47,023 nucleotides of DNA from Candidatus Saccharimonadota bacterium. Lineage in GTDB: Bacteria > Patescibacteriota > Saccharimonadia > Saccharimonadales > UBA4665. Position numbers and translations under genes: made by a program. The notes beneath the pieces are model-generated. The model did no database searches. It was not told the DNA's origin and worked only from the letters and a program-made list of their open reading frames with translations. Below are positions 38,693 through 47,002 of this stretch, in pieces. Position 1 is the first letter of the stretch, and every line of letters begins with the position of its first letter. The DNA is taken from contig DAHXLX010000019.1 in the NCBI GenBank assembly GCA_027365775.1, positions 1-47,023 of the forward strand, written 5' to 3'.

Positions 38693-39992
38693 GTATTAGC
38701 GTCTTACGGATCGACTGACGCACGCTATTGATTTCATCCCAGTCATGCTCACCGTCGGCGCGTTCAATTGTTTTCTCATGTCCTTTACCCAGGAACATTA
38801 CCGTATCGTTTTCGTTCGCCCGCTTGACAGCAAACATAATTGCACTGTTGCGGTCATGAATCAAGAACAAGTTCTTATCTTTCACCTTACCGGCCTGCTC
38901 TGCGCCCTCGGCTATCTGGTTCATAATTTGAAACCCATCGACATCTCTATCATCCTCTTCGGTTATAATCACTTCATCAGCATATTGTCCGGCAAGCCTA
39001 CCCTGCTCTGCCCGTTTAGCAACGTCTCGTCTGCCAGCGCTGCCGAATAGTACGATCAGCCTACCTTTAACAACCGGCTTAATGTCTTTAAACAGCTTTT
39101 CAAAACTATCAGGCGTGTGCGCGAAATCGACGATTGCCGTAAAATCCTGACCTTCTTTTATCGTTGTCATGCGACCTTCTACACCTTCAAGTGCAGCTAT
39201 ACCGGATTCAATTTGTGCACCGCTAAGACCGGCTGCCACGCCGACACAAACTGCCGCCAGTGAATTATAGACATTAAAGCTACCTGGTAATTTGCATTTT
39301 ATATTTAAGTTACCGGCTCCGGTATCAACTGTATAAGAAACGCCATCGGCATTTAGCGATATATGCTTAGCCACGACATCACCCTTCTCTACGCCGTAGG
39401 TTATAGGATTGGCAATATCGCTCTTAAATAAATCGGCGCTGGGATCTTCGGCGTTGATAATACCGATTCGCAATCCGGCCGCATTGGCGTTTGTTAGTTT
39501 GAACAGTTTCCGCTTAGCGTCACGATATCTCTCGAAAGTTTTGTGATAATCAAGATGCTCGTGAGTCACATTGGTCATGACGGCGATGCTGTACGGCACA
39601 CCCCAAACCCGGTTCTGAGCCAACGCATGACTGGTGGTTTCCAAAACCAACCATTCGATTCCCTGGGCGCGCATGGCTCTGACCCGCTTCATCAGCAACG
39701 GTACGCTGACCGTGGTCATGTGTTCAATCTGGGGTTTTATGTCCGACCCGACTCCGTAACCGACGGTGGTCATTAAACCGGTTTTATAACCCGCCTCATG
39801 CAACATGCGCTGTACTAGATAGCATGTAGACGTTTTGCCGTTGGTACCAGTTACACCGATTACCTTTAGTCCTTTCAGCGGAAATCCTCTGACCGTATTA
39901 AAGATTATCGCTTCGACCAAATGCCCGTACGGCTCGATCGTAGAAAATAACGATGCCGGTATTAGCTTCTTAACGACTGATCTTGCGTTCAT
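38676..39992 (-). CDS. MurE-like Mur ligase with shortened N-terminus
   Basis: The 438-residue ATP-dependent amino-acid ligase resembles UDP-MurNAc-tripeptide synthetase. The P-loop G47-V-T-G-T-N-G-K-T-S is clear, with E-T-T-S-H-A-L, N-V-T-H-E-H-L-D-Y-H, Y-R-D-A-K-R-K-L-F (carbamylated Lys region), G-R-M, V-D-F-A-H-T-P-D-S and F-G-S-A-G-R-R-D. The UDP-binding domain 1, about 90 residues in E. coli MurE, is reduced to about 40. The D-N-P-R motif that selects diaminopimelate aligns with E-D-D-R349, keeping only the Arg. TATACT lies 6 bp before the ATG, suggesting a leaderless mRNA. The added amino acid is unknown. Confidence 0.85.
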   Translation of the reverse strand: MNARSVVKKLIPASLFSTIEPYGHLVEAIIFNTVRGFPLKGLKVIGVTGTNGKTSTCYLVQRMLHEAGYKTGLMTTVGYGVGSDIKPQIEHMTTVSVPLLMKRVRAMRAQGIEWLVLETTSHALAQNRVWGVPYSIAVMTNVTHEHLDYHKTFERYRDAKRKLFKLTNANAAGLRIGIINAEDPSADLFKSDIANPITYGVEKGDVVAKHISLNADGVSYTVDTGAGNLNIKCKLPGSFNVYNSLAAVCVGVAAGLSGAQIESGIAALEGVEGRMTTIKEGQDFTAIVDFAHTPDSFEKLFKDIKPVVKGRLIVLFGSAGRRDVAKRAEQGRLAGQYADEVIITEEDDRDVDGFQIMNQIAEGAEQAGKVKDKNLFLIHDRNSAIMFAVKRANENDTVMFLGKGHEKTIERADGEHDWDEINSVRQSIRKTLILKNKA

Positions 39993-39998
39993 TCTTCA

Positions 39999-40004
39999 AG
40001 TATA
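39999..40004 (-). promoter_or_regulatory. -10 box TATACT six bp before the murE-like gene
   Basis: TATACT (minus strand) lies in the 19-bp gap after the small upstream gene and ends 6 bp before the ATG. It fits the leaderless spacing seen elsewhere in the window. Confidence 0.45.
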
Positions 40005-40011
40005 GGCCATG

Positions 40012-40299
40012 TTAGTCTTCGACTATAAGCTTTTGCCGGATCGCATCGATTTCTTGTTGCATAATTTCATCGAATTGCGGCACAATCGCGGTTATTTCGT
40101 CGTATAGCCGATCACTATTTTCGAGATTCATTAACGGCTCGATCATCGCCATATCCTGATCAGTTAACTCGATGGCCAGCCGCATGCCGATTCGGCTTTT
40201 TAGAATTTCATAGAGACTATTTAACATGATTGGGGCAGCGTCATTCGGTAAGCCCATCGTTGCCACTAGATCGTTAAGCTGCTGGTCGTAATCGGTCAC
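40012..40299 (-). CDS. Small helical protein, DUF5663-like
   Basis: The 95-residue acidic all-helical protein has L-V-A-T-M-G-L-P near the start, I-G-M-R-L-A-I-E-L-T-D-Q-D-M and a Glu/Asp/Ile-rich C-terminus ending I-V-P-Q-F-D-E-I-M-Q-Q-E-I-D-A-I. This L-x-x-M-G-L-P / helix / L-T-D-x-x / V-P-x-x-x-E-I layout resembles DUF5663-type proteins common in Patescibacteria; the match is from memory. The start is GTG at 40299. It lies between the large membrane protein (15 bp upstream) and the murE-like gene. No function is known. Confidence 0.6.
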   Translation of the reverse strand: MTDYDQQLNDLVATMGLPNDAAPIMLNSLYEILKSRIGMRLAIELTDQDMAMIEPLMNLENSDRLYDEITAIVPQFDEIMQQEIDAIRQKLIVED

Positions 40300-40314
40300 G
40301 ATAAGAACTTAATC

Positions 40315-42375
40315 TTAACTGGCAAAGTTAGAATTTAGCAGTTTGTCCAGATCTGCTTCAACACCGGGATACCAATGGCCGGTACCTGGATGACTTAAAC
40401 CCCAATCCCCCTTGCCTATCAGATACTCGCTCGGACCATTGCCGTTTAGCTTAATAATGTTCCGGCCATGCAATGCGGCCAGTTTTAGGTAGATAAGAAA
40501 TGCTCTGCGCGGTGACAGCTGCTTACCATGAATTGCCGCATAATGATTTATCTCATTTATGATTCCCTCTCCATGCATAACTTGGAAGGCTTCGTGAGAG
40601 GGTGTTATTTGCCCTAGGTGATGAGGGGGGAAAGCTGTATGGTGCAAGGGTGGCTTCGGCAAGTGGTGTTTTGTCGGCGATACCGGCGGTTTTGGCGGCT
40701 GCGAAGTGGGATGCGACTTGCCTTTGGAGCCAGTGTTCGGTTTCGCCGGCGGGACGGTACGGCTTTTGTGAGCCGGCGGCGCAACATGATGATGCAATTT
40801 TGGTACGGAGTGTTTCGGCGGCTTGGATATTACGTGATGGCTGCCTATAAAAACGCTTCTGATTATGTGTTCGCCGATGGCGCCCACACCGGCTCCAACC
40901 GCTACGCCTAGTAGCGAACCACCGGTTCTAATGCGGTTTCTCCTGACTTCATGACTTGTACTTTCTGCCAGTGTATCGGTTACTGCCGGTACTCTGATCA
41001 GCCTTCCCTCGACATCGGTGCTGGGGTGTTCGTAAAACTCATTGATATGAGCCAAAGATTCCTCATAACGTCGGGCCCGTTGTTGCCCGGCTACGGTATG
41101 ATCGGCATTTCTTTCAATATGGGCTGCCGCCAATCCGCGCATGACTCCGGCAGTGGCTCTGGTCGCTAGTACGGCTCCCAAAAGACCAACGCCGGCACCG
41201 ATTAACGGTGCAAAAACTGACCCAAGAACTCCCGCCGGAAGTCCGATCGCCAGCATTACTCCTGTCTTCTTAGCAGTACCGAATAACCGGCGATGGCTAA
41301 AGAATCGGTCGCCACCGCCGCCCTGTCTGGCCCACCAATCGTAAAACCTGCCGCGCACTCCGCCCATGAAGCCTTCACGCGAAAAGACAGCTAGCCTATT
41401 CCGCTCGCATGTCTGATCTGCCAGTATGTTGTCAACAAATAAATTATCGTGGTGTTGCATTATTTGATTTATTTCATCGGGCTCAACGCCGGCAACAGCC
41501 AGCCGTTGACTCATTGCTTCATGATTTCTGTATCTTATCTCTTCCAGCCGGTTTCGCTGTTGTTCCACCATGTCGTTACTAACCCGCAAGCCCGGCTCAA
41601 CCAAACTAGCCGCTCGATTTCCCTTAAGGTTACGAGCGCTCATAAAGCCGGATCGTTCACGAATTGCAGATAGCTGAGCGTATTCGCTGATCGCATAAGC
41701 CTCTTCTACAGCCTGATCCTTGGAATACAATTGAGCCTGCCTGATTGCGTCTTCACGAGATGGCTCGGATGGTTCAGTTGGGGTGCTGGGCGTCGGCGTT
41801 ATAGGTGTGCTAGGCGTGGGCGTTAGAGGTATATAGTTACCATCGTCATCATAAATTTTTTCTCCCTTTCGTAAACGCTCGTAGTCGCTTAACGTATAAG
41901 CACCGCCGTTTTTTATTAGTTTCACCCTGGCAGAATCAGCATGATCGAGGATTTTCTGCACATCGTTACACGCTTTGACCGGATGAACGCCGGAAACAAC
42001 TTGCTGCCCGATCATTTTTGCCATAGATAACTGGTCCTTTTCTCTAAGATCCATAATCATTTTTGCCTGGCACAATTCGAAGCCGTTGTCCGTCAGCTCC
42101 TCAATATCGTTGAGATACTTGTCTGCTGCCGCGTTACGTTCACTTTCCGTGAATCTGCCATACCCGGGATTTTGTCTGATCAGATCGATTTTTCCCACGG
42201 TAGGACTAAGCGGTTCAGCAAATCCGGACGGACCGGAGCCAAAGATTTCTGTGTCGGCATTATTGTTGTACTCGGCAATCTCAACACCACGATTGTATAT
42301 GCCCCGATTCCGGCTGATTAAAGCTTTGCTTGCCGCTTCCATTCTCACCAAACCACCCGGTGCTGTTTCGCTCAT
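40315..42375 (-). CDS. Large membrane protein with His/Pro-rich stalk and conserved C-terminal domain
   Basis: In this 686-residue protein residues 1-365 are hydrophilic and helical, with a threonine-proline repeat at 184-206 (two copies of T-P-T-P-S-T-P). Glycine-rich hydrophobic hairpins lie at about 371-411 and 484-510. A Pro/His/Lys-rich stalk (513-590, with many H-H) leads to a compact C-terminal domain (about 592-680) with H-G-E-G-I-I-N-E-I-N-H-Y-A, S-P-R-R-A-F-L-I-Y-L-K and G-D-W-G-L-S-H-P-G-T-G-H-W. No family was recognised. The layout suggests a surface or envelope protein. It has its own TTGACA promoter. Confidence 0.75.
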   Translation of the reverse strand: MSETAPGGLVRMEAASKALISRNRGIYNRGVEIAEYNNNADTEIFGSGPSGFAEPLSPTVGKIDLIRQNPGYGRFTESERNAAADKYLNDIEELTDNGFELCQAKMIMDLREKDQLSMAKMIGQQVVSGVHPVKACNDVQKILDHADSARVKLIKNGGAYTLSDYERLRKGEKIYDDDGNYIPLTPTPSTPITPTPSTPTEPSEPSREDAIRQAQLYSKDQAVEEAYAISEYAQLSAIRERSGFMSARNLKGNRAASLVEPGLRVSNDMVEQQRNRLEEIRYRNHEAMSQRLAVAGVEPDEINQIMQHHDNLFVDNILADQTCERNRLAVFSREGFMGGVRGRFYDWWARQGGGGDRFFSHRRLFGTAKKTGVMLAIGLPAGVLGSVFAPLIGAGVGLLGAVLATRATAGVMRGLAAAHIERNADHTVAGQQRARRYEESLAHINEFYEHPSTDVEGRLIRVPAVTDTLAESTSHEVRRNRIRTGGSLLGVAVGAGVGAIGEHIIRSVFIGSHHVISKPPKHSVPKLHHHVAPPAHKSRTVPPAKPNTGSKGKSHPTSQPPKPPVSPTKHHLPKPPLHHTAFPPHHLGQITPSHEAFQVMHGEGIINEINHYAAIHGKQLSPRRAFLIYLKLAALHGRNIIKLNGNGPSEYLIGKGDWGLSHPGTGHWYPGVEADLDKLLNSNFAS
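41776..41828. repeat. Short tandem repeat coding for T-P-T-P-S-T-P in the large membrane protein
   Basis: About 24-bp units (plus strand GGTGCTGGGCGTCGGCGTT then GGTGTGCTAGGCGTGGGCGTT) are repeated twice, giving a Thr-Pro-rich linker in the minus-strand gene. The copies differ at a few bases. Such units can expand or contract by slippage. Confidence 0.6.
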
Positions 42376-42422
42376 CTTAATATCCTTAAACTTAGATTAA
42401 CACCCACTTGGGTAAGTGTATA

Positions 42423-42452
42423 AATATATGCATCCTTGTGCCGGGATGTCAA
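42423..42452 (-). promoter_or_regulatory. Promoter of the large membrane protein (TTGACA-18-TATATT)
   Basis: On the minus strand a perfect TTGACA (42447-42452) and TATATT (42423-42428) are 18 bp apart. The leader of about 40 nt contains the palindromic stretch ACTTACCCAAGTGGGT, which could be an operator or hairpin. Confidence 0.65.
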
Positions 42453-42474
42453 TTTTATATTATGAACATATCTG

Positions 42475-42503
42475 TTGGTTATCCATTTCGTTCGTGTTAG
42501 TCT
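42475..42503 (+). promoter_or_regulatory. tsaD promoter (TTGGTT-17-TAGTCT), leaderless spacing
   Basis: TTGGTT (42475-42480) and TAGTCT (42498-42503) are 17 bp apart. The -10 box ends 9 bp before the GTG start of tsaD. It lies back to back with the promoter of the large membrane protein. Confidence 0.5.
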
Positions 42504-42512
42504 AAGTTTCAA

Positions 42513-43571
42513 GTGAGAGTTTTGGGTATCGAAACCAGTTGTGACGAAACTGCTGTTGCGATTGTTGATGACGGTATCAGCCTGATCAGCAACGGCGTCG
42601 CATCAAGCATGGCTCAACATGCGTTGTATGGCGGCGTTGTGCCGGAAATTGCCGCCAGAAGCCATATTGAGATGATTATTCCGACCATCGAATTGTCACT
42701 CAAACAAGCCGGCTGCAGCTGGAATCAAATCGATGGTATCGCCGTGACTTACGGTGCCGGATTAGGCGGTAGTTTGCTGATCGGCGTATTGACCGCCAGA
42801 ACTTTGGCAATAACCAATCATAAACCTTTAACCGCCTGCAATCATGTTCTCGGTCATATCTTTGCTAATTTCATCCAGCGTAGTTCCCTGCCGAATTATA
42901 TTTTGCCGGATCATTTACCTCAGTTTCCGCTAATAGCGGTAGTCGTGTCCGGCGGTCATAGTCAGTTGGTTTTGTTCGAGGACTACTTCAGTTACCGGCT
43001 GCTTGGCCGTACTCAGGACGATGCAATCGGAGAAGCTTTCGATAAGGTTGCCAAAATACTCGGCCTGCCCTATCCCGGCGGTCCAAGCATTGCTCAAATT
43101 GCCCAAAAAGGCAACGCCGACGCCTACGATCTGCCAAGAGCCAAAGTTGCCAAATACGATTTCAGCTTTTCCGGGCCCAAAACAGCCGTTTTAAGGCTCG
43201 CCCAGCAATTAGCTGGTGAATCATACGACTTTCCGTCCTATCGACTGCAAGAACGGCTAAGCGAGGCTCAGAAAGCCGATATTGCCGCCAGCTTTCAACG
43301 TTCGGTCGTCAAAACGGTAACCGAGAAGGTTAAACTGGCAGTTGCCGAATTTAACCCAAGGCAGGTGTTATTAGCCGGCGGCGTAGCCGCTAATGACTGC
43401 CTAAGGCAAACCCTGGCTGCCAGCCTTGATTGCGAATTTTTGGTACCGGACATTAAACTATGTACCGATAACGGTGCCATGATTGCCGCGCTTGGCGGTT
43501 GGCAATTCAAGTATGGTTATGGCATAGCCGATCCCTTTTCGCTGGATATCGCCCCCAACCTATCGATGTAA
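42513..43571 (+). CDS. tsaD: tRNA N6-adenosine threonylcarbamoyltransferase
   Basis: The 352-residue ASKHA-fold enzyme transfers threonylcarbamoyl to A37 of ANN-decoding tRNAs. It begins at GTG with L-G-I-E-T-S-C-D-E-T-A-V-A and has V-P-E-I-A-A-R-S-H. The metal ligands H111 and H115 are in N-H-V-L-G-H-I. The V-V-S-G-G-H-S-Q-L-V loop, D-D-A-I-G-E-A-F-D-K-V-A and the C-terminal L-A-G-G-V-A-A-N-D are intact. GTG is the only start that keeps the family N-terminus. It is followed 33 bp later by valS. Confidence 0.97.
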   Translation: MRVLGIETSCDETAVAIVDDGISLISNGVASSMAQHALYGGVVPEIAARSHIEMIIPTIELSLKQAGCSWNQIDGIAVTYGAGLGGSLLIGVLTARTLAITNHKPLTACNHVLGHIFANFIQRSSLPNYILPDHLPQFPLIAVVVSGGHSQLVLFEDYFSYRLLGRTQDDAIGEAFDKVAKILGLPYPGGPSIAQIAQKGNADAYDLPRAKVAKYDFSFSGPKTAVLRLAQQLAGESYDFPSYRLQERLSEAQKADIAASFQRSVVKTVTEKVKLAVAEFNPRQVLLAGGVAANDCLRQTLAASLDCEFLVPDIKLCTDNGAMIAALGGWQFKYGYGIADPFSLDIAPNLSM

Positions 43572-43604
43572 AGCCGATCGACATCCGGTATATTAGATAT
43601 AAAG

Positions 43605-46160
43605 ATGAAACTAGCAAAAGCTTACCAGCCTGAACTTTATGAGTCGGATATCTATGCCTTGTGGGAAAAATTAGAGTCGTTCAAACCCGCTCAGCACGGT
43701 GATCCTTACTCCCTGGTGGTGCCGCCGCCGAACGCCAACGGTAATCTGCACATGGGACACGCCCTTGCATTTGCCTTGCAGGACATCGCCGCCCGCTACC
43801 AACGCTCGATCGGCAAAAGCGTCCTGTTCATACCAGGAGCCGATCATGCCGGTTTTGAAACCCAGGTAGTTTTTGAACGGGAACTCGAGAAAAAAGGTAA
43901 GAGTCGTTTCGACTATTCACGAGAATCTCTGTACCAACAGATATACGATTTCGTAGACAATAATCGGGATAACTTTGCCACCCAGATACGCCGACTCGGT
44001 GCCAGCGTCTATTGGCCAAGCTATACCTTTACACTTGATAAAGAAATTGTCCGGCTAGCATATGATACATTTCGCAAAATGTGGCAGGATAGCTTAATTT
44101 ACAGGGGTGAACGTCTAGTTAACTTCTGTACCTTCCATGGAACGGCGTTTGCCGATATAGAAGTTGAGTATCGGGAAGAGAAGGGAACTCTGTGGCAGAT
44201 AAAGTATCCTCTAACCGACGGCAGCGGCTCGATTGTCGTCGCAACCACCCGCCCGGAAACAATGCTCGGCGATACCGCGGTCGCTGTGCATCCGCAAGAC
44301 AGCCGGTACAAGGATATAGTCGGCAAGACGGTAAGACTGCCATTAACCAATCGGGATATTCCGATCATTGCCGATGACTACGTCGACCGTAACTTCGGTA
44401 CCGGAGCGGTTAAGATAACACCGGCGCACGACATCAATGACTACGATGTAGGCAAGCGGCATGACTTGCCGTTTATAACAGTGATTGGTTTTGATGGTCG
44501 TTTAACCCATGCTGTACCGGAGCGATTTCGTGGACTCACAGTCGTCGAGGGCAGGGAAGCGATCGTCAAGGAATTAACTAAACTGGGCCTGCAGGTTGGC
44601 GCCACAGAGCATATTCACAGCGTAGGGCACTGTTATAAATGCTCAACTGTTATTGAACCGCTACTGAAAGAACAATGGTTTGTGAACATCAAACCATTAG
44701 CCGAACCGGCAATTGCGGAATTAAAGAAAGGCTCGATCAACTTTCTGCCTCTGGTTAAGCGCAAACAACTCGAGCGATATCTTGAGACAATTCGCGACTG
44801 GAATATAAGCCGACAGATTGCCTGGGGCATACCGATACCGGCCTTCCAGAACGAAGAGGATCCGGATGACTGGATATATGATGAACGGGTCGATCAAGAA
44901 ACAATAACTGTTAACCATAAAATCTACCGACGGGATCCGGATGTATTTGACACCTGGTTCAGTTCCAGCTCCTGGCCGTATGCGACTTTGGATTATCCTG
45001 ACGGCAATAATTACAAGCGCTATTATCCGCTGTCACTTATGGAGACCGGTTTCGACATTTTAATGCCGTGGGTTAGCCGAATGTTGATGCTCGGATTGTA
45101 TATAACCGGTCAAATACCCTTTAGAACTGTCTATCTTCACGGTTTAGTCACCGACAAACACGGCCTGAAAATGAGTAAAAGTAAGGGCAATGTGGTCAAT
45201 CCGATGTCGGTAATTGACAAATTCGGCTCCGACAGCCTGAGAATCGGCATGATATCCGGCCAGACACCCGGAAACAATCAACCGTATATCGAAGCGAAGG
45301 TAATCGGCGGTCGCAATTTTTGCAATAAACTGTGGAATATTGCCAGGTTTGTTGAGTCACTGGTAGACGATTTCAATAATCGAACAGAAGCAAAAACCGA
45401 AACCGATGCCGACCATTGGATATTGCTGGGATATAGCAAGCTACTTGAAACTTACGTCTCGCTAATGGACAGCTACCGTTTCTCTGAGGCGTTTGAAAAT
45501 CTTTACCATTTTATCTGGGATGACTTCGCCGATTGGTACATTGAAGCGAGCAAGGTATCGCCTAATCCGCCGCTGTTGGCAGCACTGCTTGAAGCTGTAT
45601 TGGTTCTAGCTCATCCGTTCGCGCCTTTCCTCGCTGAAACGATCTGGCAAACTCTTGAATTATCTCCGGAATCAGTGCTTAGCAGCAGGCAACTGATCCG
45701 CTTAAAAACAGCCGATAATCATAAAGCAAACAACTTTAACCACATCAAAGACCTGATCATATCAGTCAGGTCGACAATTAAGGCGGTCGGCGCCAAAGAC
45801 GTTGTGCTCTACATCCGTAACATTCACTCAACACCTGAGAACAACGATGTCATTAAGCGGCTGTCCCAGCTTAAGTCGGTCGAATCGACGGAGGAAGGGC
45901 GGGGGATAGCTGTCAGCGGCACTTCGATTGATTGCTGGTTAGATATCGACCAAAAACTGATTGACAATTACCTGAGAACACTAGACATTAAAATTGCCGA
46001 GACAAGAACCAACATTGACCGGTTACAGACCCGGCTAAACAACAAAAACTATGTTGACCGCGCACCGGCCGAATTAGTTAATCAAAGCCGGAGCCAGCTG
46101 GTCGAGGCTGAACAGGAAATGGAGAATTTATTGCTCGAGAAACAGCGATATAAAAGTTAA
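43605..46160 (+). CDS. valS: Valyl-tRNA synthetase
   Basis: The 851-residue class I synthetase has the HIGH region P-P-P-N-A-N-G-N-L-H-M-G-H. The editing domain is marked by T-T-R-P-E-T-M-L-G-D-T-A-V and the G-T-G-A-V-K-I-T-P-A-H-D segment. A zinc-like H-C-Y-K-C-S is present. The KMSKS loop G-L-K-M-S-K-S-K-G-N-V-V-N-P is intact. The anticodon domain and a C-terminal coiled coil (about 780-850) finish the protein. A TATATT lies 10 bp before the ATG and there is no Shine-Dalgarno. The TAA overlaps the convergent XRE-HAD gene by four bases (TTAA). Confidence 0.97.
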   Translation: MKLAKAYQPELYESDIYALWEKLESFKPAQHGDPYSLVVPPPNANGNLHMGHALAFALQDIAARYQRSIGKSVLFIPGADHAGFETQVVFERELEKKGKSRFDYSRESLYQQIYDFVDNNRDNFATQIRRLGASVYWPSYTFTLDKEIVRLAYDTFRKMWQDSLIYRGERLVNFCTFHGTAFADIEVEYREEKGTLWQIKYPLTDGSGSIVVATTRPETMLGDTAVAVHPQDSRYKDIVGKTVRLPLTNRDIPIIADDYVDRNFGTGAVKITPAHDINDYDVGKRHDLPFITVIGFDGRLTHAVPERFRGLTVVEGREAIVKELTKLGLQVGATEHIHSVGHCYKCSTVIEPLLKEQWFVNIKPLAEPAIAELKKGSINFLPLVKRKQLERYLETIRDWNISRQIAWGIPIPAFQNEEDPDDWIYDERVDQETITVNHKIYRRDPDVFDTWFSSSSWPYATLDYPDGNNYKRYYPLSLMETGFDILMPWVSRMLMLGLYITGQIPFRTVYLHGLVTDKHGLKMSKSKGNVVNPMSVIDKFGSDSLRIGMISGQTPGNNQPYIEAKVIGGRNFCNKLWNIARFVESLVDDFNNRTEAKTETDADHWILLGYSKLLETYVSLMDSYRFSEAFENLYHFIWDDFADWYIEASKVSPNPPLLAALLEAVLVLAHPFAPFLAETIWQTLELSPESVLSSRQLIRLKTADNHKANNFNHIKDLIISVRSTIKAVGAKDVVLYIRNIHSTPENNDVIKRLSQLKSVESTEEGRGIAVSGTSIDCWLDIDQKLIDNYLRTLDIKIAETRTNIDRLQTRLNNKNYVDRAPAELVNQSRSQLVEAEQEMENLLLEKQRYKS

Positions 46161-47002
46161 TCGGTCATTTCCAACGACATTTTGACCTGCTCAACTGACT
46201 CATCGGGTTGTGCATAATCAAACCATAACACATGCCAACCCAATGCTTCAGCGGTAGCTACATTCTCCCTGGTATCATCAACCAGCAATAAATTCTGAGG
46301 TAAATAATCGGCTTGTTTGGCGGCATAATTAAATATTTCCGGTTCGGGTTTGATTATGCCGATCTGTGAGGAATCGATGATCACATCGTAGTTTATATCC
46401 GGTATGACATTCTTCTTCAATAAAGCCGGCAGTAATCCGGGCATTATATTGCTCAACAGGCCGACACCATAGTTCTTGCTGGCCCACTCGACAACACGGG
46501 TCATTCCGGGCATTGGTTCGACCGCCGACAAGTAGTATCTTGGCCAGTCCAGCGAAGCAATACCCAGGCGATCGGCAATTACTTTATTGAAGTCCGCCAT
46601 GCTTAGAACTCCCCGGCAGGCGTCAGCGTTATAATGCAGAAACGCCATTTCAACCAAATCCGGCGGTACATCGTAATCTCTGGCAATCTGAGCGAAAGCC
46701 CGGTGATAGAACCGTACCATGCAACCATTAACGTCAAAGTAGATAAATTTAACGCCTGATTTAGTTTGCTTATGCTGCCTATGGGGTGCATTAATACCTA
46801 ATAATTCATCTAGACCCATGCCCAGAGCCGAGGCAATTGATTGGATAGTGAAGACTGACGGAGCTTTAATCGCACCGCGTTCGATTTTTGTTAATGTTGA
46901 AAAGCTTAAATTAGCGACCTGGCATAATTGTTGCTGTGTCATCCCGGCGCGACGGCGCATTTCCTGTAGTCGCTTGCCCAACCCCTTCTCGTCCATAGCC
47001 AT
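46157..47002 (-). CDS. Fusion of an XRE-type helix-turn-helix and a HAD-family hydrolase
   Basis: In this 281-residue protein residues 8-70 form a Cro/C1-type helix-turn-helix (M-T-Q-Q-Q-L-C-Q-V-A-N-L-S-F-S-T-L-T-K-I-E-R-G). Residues about 83-280 form a HAD hydrolase: motif I F-D90-V-N92-G (the second Asp of D-x-D is Asn), motif II L-L-S-N-I, motif III K-P-E-P-E-I-F, motif IV L-V-D-D-T-R-E-N. A HAD domain may sense or hydrolyse a phosphorylated metabolite and control DNA binding. The -10-like TACTAT abuts the first ATG, so the second in-frame ATG (46996) may be the real start. The target genes are unknown. Confidence 0.88.
   Translation of the reverse strand: MAMDEKGLGKRLQEMRRRAGMTQQQLCQVANLSFSTLTKIERGAIKAPSVFTIQSIASALGMGLDELLGINAPHRQHKQTKSGVKFIYFDVNGCMVRFYHRAFAQIARDYDVPPDLVEMAFLHYNADACRGVLSMADFNKVIADRLGIASLDWPRYYLSAVEPMPGMTRVVEWASKNYGVGLLSNIMPGLLPALLKKNVIPDINYDVIIDSSQIGIIKPEPEIFNYAAKQADYLPQNLLLVDDTRENVATAEALGWHVLWFDYAQPDESVEQVKMSLEMTD

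Noticed and set aside
40602-40911. Plus-strand frames of 82-97 codons opposite the His/Pro-rich stalk
   Set aside because: They are the complement of a biased His/Pro-rich coding stretch, which removes stops on the other strand; no promoter or ribosome-binding site.
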